A DNA stretch of 64,000 bases from Lomentospora prolificans (lineage: Eukaryota > Ascomycota > Sordariomycetes > Microascales > Microascaceae): NCBI GenBank assembly GCA_029532625.1, contig JARFXM010000005.1, forward strand, positions 2,046,001-2,110,000, written 5' to 3'. A program made the position numbers and the translations under genes. Positions 44,836 through 55,064 of this stretch are shown here, piece by piece. The first letter of the stretch is position 1, and the number at the start of each line of letters is the position of its first letter. Below the pieces are notes generated by a model, which made no database searches, was not told the DNA's origin, and was given only the letters and a program-made list of their open reading frames with translations.

Positions 44836-46519
44836 CTATGTATTCTTCCAAGCCTCAATGATCTTCTTTGCTGTCCCTTCCCCGCTCAAATACGCCCCCG
44901 CGACCGTTCCACACTCCTCAAATGGCGCAGCATGCTCACCACAGAACCAAAGCCTCCTCTCGGGGCACCCGGCGCGGAAGGCGAGTACATCCTTGTCCGC
45001 CTCTTCCACGCCCACTGGGAAATTGCAGTAGCTTGCGTTACCGCAGAGCTCATCCTTGTACCATTCCGATGCTAGGATGGCCTTTGGCACGCAGTTTTCG
45101 TTGCCCTCTTGGAAGCCGTGGAGTTTGGAGTAATATGGTTTGAAGAAGTCGTTGAGGAAGGTGTACTTCTGCTCTTTGGTCTTGCCATGTATCCGGTCGA
45201 CCACGTGTCGGGAGCAGTCGCCGTAGAGGTAGAACAAAATCGTGGGGCGGTTATTCGGAGCGTCAAAGGACGATAAGTCCCAGATTTCCTGGGGCCATCC
45301 TTCACCATTAGTTTCCAGCGCGTAATTTGGCTTCAGCCAGCTGACGTAGCAAGGCGACGTCTTAGAGTCGGCATCTGCGTTGCTTCTCCAGAACGCGGTT
45401 GGAAAAGTGATGTAGACCTTCTCCAACTGCGAGAGAGAGAGGTTGTTGACAGCCGCGGCAAGTCTAGCGGGAAGAGGAGGGCTAAATCTCTCCAAATTCC
45501 TTTTAAGCCAGCCCAGTGGCGTTGACATTACCACTTCGTCGAATGTGAAGTCCTGGCCACTTCGGCTGACGACCGATACCTGATCGCCAGGTGTGCGAGT
45601 GTCCGACAGCGGGGTGGATACTTCTACGACATATTGACGGAGCTCTATCTCGGCTTTGTCAAGGGCTGGACGGGCAATCTTATCCATGATTGCGGCGTAG
45701 TGAGAAGCCACAAACATCTCCTCTGCGCGTATGGTGAGTACATCGATTCTCATTCAGCAGCGGGCTCGGGGTCATTTCGTACCTCCACCACAGCATTCTT
45801 CCATCCAGGCGAAGCGCAAACTCTGCTTCCAGACCGGTTCACCAATGTAAGCGCCAAACATTTCGCTCATCTGAACTAAGAGATGCTGTTCCGTTTCGTC
45901 AGATAGCCGCTTCTTTGCTTCTTTCGTAATAAAGTCGTACAAGGAATCCGTGCTCGGGATTTCCGACGCTCGTCCAGTATCATGCAACTCCTGGCTAAGT
46001 TTGAAAGCATCCTCAATGATCTCCCAAAGTGAAGTCGAGAGTCTGTCAGCCACATCATCCGGGAGTGCTTTCCCAGACGAATCATAGATGAGTTGCTTGT
46101 TATTCCAGCGGTGCACCGGCGTCTGCGTGTCCTGTGCGAGCTTGAAGATTGGGTGAGGCTCCTCCGAGTCCGTCCATGCATGTATCCAGTTGGCACCACT
46201 GCACCCCAGTTATTAGCGGATCAGCTGAGTATACGGGTGACGAGTCTAGGAAAACTCTTACAGGTCCGCGCGGTATCCAAGCTCGTCTGATTGGCAAATC
46301 TATACACACACACTCGAGTGAGCCCGGTAATTAGCATGCCGCTGGGATCCGTCGGCTACATACCCTCCCACCAATCCTGTCCCTCGCCTCCAAAATCGTT
46401 ACGTCGAATCCGTTGGCGAGCAGAACATCAGCGCAGCGCAAGCCGGAGACCCCGGCCCCAACGATACCGACGTGCGGCTTGCGCGGGGCATATTCCCCGG
46501 CGGACTTCGCAGGCTCCAT
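44836..46519 (-). CDS. Flavin-containing amine oxidase, four exons
   Basis: Exons 46364-46519, 46262-46299, 45783-46198 and 44836-45722 give 498 residues, all junctions in phase; exon 2 is only 38 bases. The N-terminal FAD motif is GIVGAGVSGLRCADVLL followed by ILEARDRIGGR. The substrate-side motif is GANWIHAW, and the C-terminal flavin contact is FCGEHAAPFEECGTVAGAYL. This is the polyamine/monoamine oxidase family. In fungi it includes secreted-pathway, peroxisomal and histone-demethylase-like members; no SWIRM domain or PTS1 tripeptide is present here (it ends WKNT). It probably oxidises an amine with release of hydrogen peroxide; substrate unknown. Confidence 0.92.
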
Positions 46520-47172
46520 TGCGGCCCAAGGAAAGAGGACGCCGGGAAAGCAAAGAGTGACCAAATTCTCGAGTATTCCGAATTATGCGCTTGAGCAGAG
46601 ACATCGACAAGGGGTTATGGGCGAGCGCGAACTGGGGTGGCTGACCATGGCATGCGCCCGGGTTTGGATTCCTTTTATCGTTTGAATCGTGCGTGACTGA
46701 CGCTTGAGGGGCTTCGTCCATTTTCAGCCCGCGCACTAGCGGCGGATTTGTGCATGGGTGTCTCCGGAGGAGGGGGGGAGGCATTGCCACCCGCGCGTGT
46801 GTCCGTCTTCTCCAATGAAACATTCATCCCGCCGCCACACGATGCAAGTTTAAATTATGAAGATGGCATCTGTAATGGTGCAGGCCAGTAGCGAACCCGG
46901 TCGATGAGACATCCAGAATCTGCCTTCACCCCCCCTTTCTTGCAGATATCCACGGTGGGCGGCAGGGTGGCCTCTCTTGTTCGTGCGGCTGTCGTGATGG
47001 AGTGATAAAGGTCGCATCTCTTCCCCCTCTTTTGGAAAGAACGATTAGGAATATCGTCCGAGAAAAACACAGTCGCGCATAATAATATCCCCCCTTTTTT
47101 CGACTTTCAATCAACGTGTAACAAACAAGCCCCGAGATTTCCTGCAAGGCGCACAAGTCACTTGCCAGAGTC
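46520..47172. other. Divergent intergenic region
   Basis: Spacer between the amine oxidase and the ankyrin gene. No gene recognised; probably both promoters. Confidence 0.45.
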
Positions 47173-48555
47173 ATGAGTTTTGGTGTCGGCGCCGGCGACG
47201 TCCTGCTTATCTCGAGCCTCGCCTGGAAATTATTCAAGGCGTGCCGCGATTCGAGCAGCGACTTCAAACGCCTCTCCGCCGATCTGATCTCGCTGCATGC
47301 AGTCCTGCTGGAAACGGAAGACTACCTTAGGGAACATGCGGATCTCGATACCTCCCGCCTAAATCGGCTTAACATCATTTGCGACAATTGCAGGTCCAGT
47401 CTTGCCGACCTAGAAGACATCGTTGAGCGATATGAGAGCCTTGGGACACAAGCACAGAGGACATGGGATCGGGTATGTTTCGGGATGAAAGATGTTTCCG
47501 ACATCAGCCAGAGACTTGTGTCAAGCACGACAATGCTGTCGGCGTTCAACATCGCCCTGATAAAGTATGTCTACTACTAAGACCACTATTAATACGAGAT
47601 TGCGTATTACCGTCTTCATTCTAACATGCTACTACGCCTCGAGTTCGTCTACGTCGCGTATCGAGAAACGGTTGAACAAGTTCATGGCCGAAGTACAAGC
47701 CGGTCTGCGCGAAGGCTCCGTCGTGACGGCAAAAGACGTAGCAGACACCATCGATTCCCCCGATGTGTGGCAGGAACTCCGCCGCGAACTAGAAGACATC
47801 GGCATCGGCGTGGCGGTGATTGAGGAGAACCGCGAATACATATCCAATTGGCTAAAAAGCGCATTGACAGAAGGTCTTCTTGAAGAATCGGTGCCAGACG
47901 CGTCATACCAACGCAAGCCTTCGATCGCAGCGGCGAGTGATGACTCGGGATATGGTACGGCTAGCAGCATTGCTTCGCTACGTCGAACAAGCACGGTGAC
48001 CTTGAGCACGGCAAATGACAAGTTCGAGCAAGAGCTGCAAAAACAGCGGGCGGAGCGACCGATCCAGGAGATTGCTGACTACATGTCTGTCAAACCCACC
48101 GTACCGAGATCGAAAGCCAAAAAGCGGATGGATGTCGGGCGGCTCATCCAAAAGATTGTAACCAAGGACAGGGAGATCATTCAAGCGTCGAGCGACGGCG
48201 ACATCGACAAGGTCAGCAAGTTACTTCGGGTCGGGGTTGACGTCAATACTCGGGATCAATGGGGCTGGTCCGCCCTGAGTATGTGTGCATACGGCGGTCA
48301 CAAAGCCATTGCTCGTCTATTGCTCGACCATGGCGCTGACCTGGATAACATTGACGTTGACGGAGACACTCCGACGAGCTTAGCGACGACGAGGGGCCAT
48401 GCAGATCTTGTTATTATGTTGGACGAGGAGAGAGCGGTTCGTGATTTACGGTTGCGAGAAACGGATAGTGAGATACCCCGAAGGTAAGCATGCTGTTCAT
48501 GAATTGAATCTCGGAGACTGCTTCTAACATTGGCGCCTGCAGAGTTGGCTTTTAG
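47173..48555 (+). CDS. Ankyrin protein with a fungal STAND-type N-terminal domain, three exons
   Basis: Exons 47173-47564, 47644-48483 and 48543-48555 give 414 residues; the last exon encodes only the final RVGF-stop. Without the last splice, the frame ends at 48485-48487, so both forms are possible. The N-terminus (GVGAGDVLLISSLAWKLFKA, then DFKRLSADLISLHAVLLETE) is the helical domain found at the start of many fungal STAND (NACHT/NB-ARC) and ankyrin proteins. No NACHT or NB-ARC P-loop follows. A Ser/Thr-rich linker (residues about 220-260) leads to about three ankyrin repeats, including GWSALSMCAYGGHKAIARLL and GDTPTSLATTRGHADLV. Such N-terminal domains are linked in fungi to regulated cell death or signalling; the role here is unknown. 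Confidence 0.82.
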
Positions 48556-50584
48556 GAAGTGTAATAAATTCAAACGATGAGGAGCGGGCCTCTGAAGCCT
48601 TGAAATCGCGAGATGTGGGACGTGAACTGTAGACCCATTGTATTATTAATAATTGCCCGTATTCCGTATAAACTGGAGAAGCTTCGGAAAAGGGCCGCAC
48701 GAGATGAGGAACCGGGGAGTTAAGAGACTGGGGCCGTTTCTTTTTTAAGTAAATACAGAGTAATGGGGAGCAATTTGATTTGGAGAATGTGGAGACTCTC
48801 GAAAAGTGACGGGTAGTCCTGATTCTACAGCCCACACGCAACGCACTCCCCATGTCGATACCAACGGATTTGGGCACAGGATGCGAAGAAGAAAAGAGCT
48901 GCTGTGGTTCTCGCCGGGTGATCCAATTGGACTTGACTTATTCACGCGTCTTGTCGCCCAAAGATGATGTACCAATATGCCACGTGCAAGAGCCGAACGA
49001 GTCATCCAGTTTCTCCACGTCCGTATGCACAGCCGGAAGCCGGATCCTCTCAAAAGTTAATAGTCATAATATATCCGCTTCTTTCCCGCTTAGCAAGGTT
49101 TGGTGAAGTTTTTCAAGTACGCATCCTGTTGTCACCTAACCATGCCGGAACGGGCAAGCTTTCGATTATCGGCCCACCCGCCAAGATACCCGTCCCTGTT
49201 TTAGTCCATAATCTCCGGAGGCATTAAGAAACACAAATTAGTCAAGGCGTTAGCCCAGCCAAGAGGCGTACTGAGGTACTGAGGATGGTTTGTCGGACCC
49301 ATGGAGGCTAGTAGCGAATGTGAATATATCCGAAAAGCACGATCCTAGACCTAGCTTCTATCAGGCCCAGCTAGAAGCTGCGGCATTTCCGACGTTCCCG
49401 CACCACGTGCCAATTGAATAATACAAGTACGTCGACCCTGGATCCTTACCTATCCATACATGTCGGCGCATCCATCCCACACAATCCATCCCATTTCCTG
49501 CCGCTCTTGTCTGGTGGCTTCTTGTGGGGAAAGGGCGAAAAGGGGGGGAGGAGAGACCTGCTCCCTGGACCAGGGTAAAAAAGGATACCAGAGGCCAGCG
49601 GGCAGAAAGAAAAACCGGAGCCTCTCCACTAAGTAGCCATACCCCAGAACCTTGCAGGGTGTTTTCGTTGGGCTTAAGTTTAGGTGTGGGTGCGGTGGGT
49701 ATAGGCTTACCCGCAATAACCCCTCTCTCCTCTTCCTCTATCCCTGCCCGTCAGCTAGGCGATAAGCTCGGCTGAAATTCATGTGGGCTTTCTGGAGGTT
49801 TGGGTTCAAACCAGTGTGGGGAGGTGCCTCACGATGGCGTTCAGAGTTTTTAGCTTTTGCCGAAATTGCATGCCGACGCCCCAAAACAGGTTAGAAACCG
49901 GAGTAACTGTGGGAATAGCTTCAACAGGCTTGGTTGGGGAAATGCGGGGAAATAACCAATGGCAGAGAAACAGATCCTGGCCAGTTGGAGAATGGCTCCA
50001 ATGACTCCGTAATGCTGCTATTGCAACCTTGTTGATTGGGTGGCCATATGGACCCTGTTACATTGACCAAGGCGAATGCCCAGCCAGCTTGTAGGATCGA
50101 CCTTGCCTAGGAGAGAAACCAGCGCCGAAGTTGGTGTCCTGCCTCCCTTCCGCCCCCTCGATTCTTGGAACGCTGGCAAACTGGGGAAGGCACCAAGTTG
50201 CTCCAGGAGGTGGTCATGGGCTTGACGACATACGAAGTACCTCGGAATATCCGGTCACACTACTTCGTACAGCTCGAATTCGGGGTAAGGTATCACTAGG
50301 GCTCCACGTTACACTCAACAGCACCGGCAGATGTTTTGCTGCGAGCCACGAGGAATTTCATATAAACCCGGGACCCCGGGATCTCGTTTTGTTTCTTCTA
50401 GGTGTTACGCCCCATCCGCAAGTGCTGTCAACTTTTCCCACGATCTAGGCGTGCCAACACCTTCTTCGTCGCCAACTCGCGGACCCAGTGACGGTGAAAC
50501 TCTCGTTGACACTGCCATTTTGCACCTTGACTAGCAGTGTCCCGTCACACATACACATTACACACGACGTAATTGACCGCCACC
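48556..50584. other. Gene-poor region, no feature recognised
   Basis: About 2 kb with short frames only. A GGTTCAAACC near 49801 resembles a tRNA B-box, but no matching A-box or cloverleaf was found. The last part should contain the promoter of the MFS gene. Confidence 0.4.
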
Positions 50585-52436
50585 ATGGCATCCACAGAAA
50601 AGGAGGTGCCCGAAGATGTCCAGCTCGAGCAGCAGCTCGAAGCACAGGGCATCAAGACTGAGAGGGATGCGGACGGCAACCTCCATGCCGCTGCCGGGCG
50701 TGGCAACGTCGCTACAGACGAGTAAGACTCTATACGAGCCCTTTTGCATATTGTACGAGTGGCCATTGACACCAAATAGGCATGGAAACCCGCTCGTTGT
50801 TTTCGACCAGGCCGCCGTGAGGAAGCTTCGTTGGAAGCTCGATCTTTATACGGTGCCGACCGTCTCTTTCCTGTACCTGTTTTGTTTCATCGACAGGGCC
50901 AACATCGGTATGGATTGTCCGTAGTGGTACATCCCGGCGCTCAATCCGGGATTACTACCACGAAAGGTGTACAAAGTAATAACTATTAATATCTGAATCT
51001 AACCATCACCGCATCTAGGCAATGCCCGTCTCGCTGGATTAGAAAAAGATCTCGGCCTGCAGGGCTTCGACTACAACATGATCCTGTCCATCTTCTACAT
51101 CTCATACATTATCTTTGAGATCCCCGCGAGCGTCTGCTGCAAATGGATGGGACCCGGATGGTTCCTGCCCCTCACTTCCCTCCTCTTCGGTGTCGCATCC
51201 ATCGCTACCGCCTTCACCCACAGCCGAGCCGCCATCTGCGGCGTTCGCTTCCTCCTCGGAATCTTCGAGGCCGGTATGCTTCCCGGCATCGCCTACTATC
51301 TCTCTCGATGGTACCAGCGCGCCGAGCTCACCTTCCGCCTTTCCCTGTACATGGTCATGGCCCCTCTCGCCGGTGCCTTTGGTGGTCTTTTGGCCTCTGC
51401 CATCTTGACCCTCGACCACTTTGGCAGTCTCCACGCTTGGCGCATGATTTTCGCCATCGAAGGTATCATCACCGTCGGCCTCTCGCTCATCGCCTTCGTC
51501 ACCCTTACGGACCGTCCTGAGACCGCCCGCTGGCTCACTCCCGAAGAGAAGGAGCTTTGCATCGCCCGCGTCAAGTCGGAGCGTATCGGTGCCACCGAGG
51601 TCATTGACGGAATCGACCGCAAGAAGCTGTGGCGAGGCATGACCAACCCCGTCACCCTGGAGATCTCGGCCATTTTCTTGTTCAACAACATCACTGTTCA
51701 GGGTCTTGCCTTTTTCCTGCCCACCATCGTTAGGAGCATCTACCCCGAATTCACCGTTGTACAGCAGCAGCTCTACAGCGTTCCTCCTTATGCCGTTGGC
51801 GCCTTCTTCGTCCTTGCTTATCCTGCTTTGAGTTGGTATCTCGACAGGAGGCAGGTATTGATTGCACTGACTTCGCCTAGTACGTATTCTCCGGTATTTT
51901 CTTTTTCCCTCGTGTTTGCCCAGCATTGCTAATGAATGATGCAGTGGTTATGACTGGTTATATCATGTTCTTGGCGTCCAAGGTACCGACCGTTCGTTAT
52001 GCCGCGACGTTCCTCATTGCCAGCTCGACCATGGTTTTAGGCCCCATGTCCAACGCGCAAATCAGCGCCAACGTCATCAGCGACACAGCCCGAAGCAGCG
52101 CTATAGGTCTCAACGTACGTTACATTATTCTCCTCTGCCTATCTACCTTCCCTCATTATACTAACAAACCAAAAGGTCATGATGGGCAACATTGGCGGCC
52201 TTGTCTCCACTTGGAGCTACATCACCTGGGACGGCCCCGACTACCACATCGGCAACGGTCTCAACCTTGCTGCCGCCAGCGTCATCCTCATCATCGCCAC
52301 CGCGGCCTGGGTCTGGATGAAGCGGGACAACAAGAAGCGCGATGGCCGGAACGTCGAGGAGGAACTTGCCGGTATGAGCCCGCAGGAGATTGCGGATCTC
52401 GACTGGAAGCATCCCGGATTCCGCTGGCGCACGTAA
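50585..52436 (+). CDS. MFS transporter of the ACS family (nicotinate permease Tna1-like), five exons
   Basis: Exons 50585-50721, 50780-50907, 51019-51879, 51945-52114 and 52176-52436 give 518 residues in a single frame. The start context is CACCATGGC. Family marks are FLYLFCFIDRANIGNARLAG, then LSIFYISYIIFEIPA, and the helix 4-5 loop FLLGIFEAGMLPGIAYYLSRWY. The central loop has TDRPETARWLTPEEKELC. Twelve membrane helices are predicted, in two halves around a cytosolic loop with RVKSERIGATEVIDGIDRKKLW. The C-terminus (MSPQEIADLDWKHPGFRW) is the tail typical of Tna1-like fungal proteins. The substrate is probably a small carboxylate such as nicotinate, but is not determined. Codon use is strongly C/T-biased, suggesting good expression. 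Confidence 0.92.
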
Positions 52437-55064
52437 AATTTGTGCCAAGAGCGCAGGAGAAGGATTTTGGAAAAAGGAAAATTTTTTTTATGAAGTAGGA
52501 TGGTTCATGATTGGTTCAGCTCCACCATGGTGGCTTGGCCTTTGGGGCGTTATGAGTATGCTAGTAGTGAATATGTATGATAGCTGGCTGGCTAGTCGAT
52601 GGAACTAGCAAATATACCAAATCTACTCACTACCTTCAATGCTTGTCTTTTCCGTGTGTCATAAAACAGGACCTGTGTTCAAATATTCTGGAGTTGGGAG
52701 CCCCAGACAATATTACGGCCACCCGTTTCGTAGGCAGCTTGGATTGGCCACGACGTAATAACCCCAAGCTCCTCTGAATCGGCTCTCCCCCGTTGCTACC
52801 GATCATTGGTGCACCGGCTCCCATCGGTAACGGTTAGGTATCCTCCCGTGGGGGCTTCTAAACGTATATTATCCTATAAGCTTAAACGAGCTCTAGTACC
52901 GCCGATCTCTCCCACCGTAATCTCCCCGCAAACTCCGTATAATCTCCCCGAAGGCTAGACTCCATCATGGGGCATTCCGCCCAGCTCTTGGCCACAGAAG
53001 GGAAATATCCAACATCTTGGAGCAGAATAGTAGATGCCACTCAGTGCGGAGAATATGCGGGGAGCTTTCCTTGGATATGAAGTGCGGGGTGTTGGAGAGT
53101 CCACCATCGAGATTGGGGAAGAATTTTCACCTGCAACACCGCAGCGGGTGCAAAAAACGGCATTTGGGGTTGGAGAAACGCCAAGTGTTTGATAGTAATA
53201 GTTTCACACACCTCCACCTGTTCTTGTGCCTGGAGATCTGAGCTAGGCCCACGGATTCTTAGACTCTCTCTTGGCCGTCGTTCCTGGCTCCGGCCACATT
53301 AGCATACTTCCGGCAAGCTATGACTGGCCAGCTTGATGGTACCTCGGTCTTTATCTAGTCGCCCATCGCCAAGCCTATTTTAGATGACTATTCTGGTATC
53401 TAACCGAATATGCAAGCTCGGATTCGGTTGCCTGACTCTACTCGCTTTGTACAACATGACCTTGGCAGAAGTCAGCTTCTTGCGTCTGCCCTAGCTTACG
53501 ACAGAGTGCCGCGGGTAATGCACATTAGAGTATCATGGGGGGCGGCGAGGGGGAAGATTCCGAACTTACTTCTGTCCAGAATTCCTTCTACTCCTTGGAT
53601 TCGGATCGAACTGGATTCTTTGTCGGGAATGGACCCTATTACCGTTATAATACCTTATTCGACGCCTTTGAGCTGTCTCGGTGACTATCGTAAAGCATAC
53701 AAAATAGCTCGCTGTTGACTTGGCTTCCATTGCACACGGCAATCCATACAGCTAAAGCAGGGTGAAAGAGCAATGAGACGCTTGGAAAATTCCCTTTGTG
53801 TCTTAGATGGGTCTCCCTCCATAACCCTCGACAGATTCAAGATTCTTGATAGATTCCACAAGCCCTTTCTCCTGTATGAACGCGTGCCGCAGTGCCGACG
53901 AAACGCCCTTAATACCGCGCAAAGGTGGTTGTAAGTACGCCTCGAGACAGGCGTTCAGCTGATGCTTCAGACTCAACCACGACATTATCCAGTCGCCCTC
54001 TCCCACAGGCTTATGTAACGCATCTGGGTTTCGCTGTGAGTCAAATCCGTGGCGTCTTCCGCCATACTTCTAGAAAAGTCATCCAAGGGGCGAATGTAGG
54101 GGACGGGCCAACCACTTTGGCGGATTGTGCCATTTTACGGGGCATGATTCTCAGTCCTGGCAGGTAATTTGGATAGCTGGTATGCCACTCGGCTTCTCGC
54201 CGGCCTCCAGGTACTCGATAAGGAAGCGTCAAAAGATGTTCACCTTAATAATCTCCTTAGTTAAATATATCCACTGGCGATAAGGAGCATTCAGTAACCA
54301 GTCTTGGTTATTATGCGATAGGTAAAGGATAATACTATAATAGACTGTTTAACAAAAATCGACGCCCTGGGTCACAGTGTCCAAGCGGAATCCGGAAGAA
54401 TAGGCCCAGGGACCGCGCCTCTGTGGTGGCCTCTAGCAATATTCATGAGCAGAGTAACCGACTGTTCTCTGACCTATATAAGGCAAAGCTACCGACCCGA
54501 CTAGCCGAATATATCCTCTGACTTGAACTCTTTTTCTACGTTCTTGATAATCCATCGGTTCGCGCTTTCGTTTGACGTTGCAAATGCGAGCAAGGGGTCG
54601 AAAAGCAGAGACAGCCTAATCGCCAGCATCAATCACCGCTGGCCAGCGAACAGTGAATGATCTGAGTGTCTCTTAGGCAAGCCAAGCCAAGGTTGGCAAA
54701 AGTATGTATGTACGAAGGTACATTGTCCTGAGTCGAGGCGCATCAAAAATGCCTGTGCGATTTTCCGAAGTATTTCCACCACCCTTTTGTTTTGTTTTGG
54801 GACACGAGCGAATGGGAGCTCCCCAGCATCCCAAAACAATTCCAACTTCTAAAAACACAGCCGACATTCTCACCAACAATGAAGCAGGAATATCACTCCT
54901 TCATCATATATCGCGGGGTTCACTAGAATCATCGAGCCTGCTTGCTCATTACCTCCCTTTTGTCCACGATCGCCGATGCGCCCGAACAAAATCGCCTAAT
55001 CTGATACGACGACTATCTTTCTCCCGATTCAACAACTTAGTGTCCTTCACACGGTCTCGTCTCA
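52437..55064. other. Gene-poor region, no feature recognised
   Basis: About 2.6 kb with no supported gene. Short frames, for example on the minus strand at 53803-54006, are protein-like in places but have no family or splice support. Confidence 0.4.

Noticed and set aside
49795..49820. GGTTCAAACC as a tRNA B-box
   Set aside because: No A-box or cloverleaf pairing could be found at the right distance.
51102..51926. 274-residue minus-strand frame
   Set aside because: Antisense to the well-supported MFS exon; acidic and glycine-rich shadow composition with no family.
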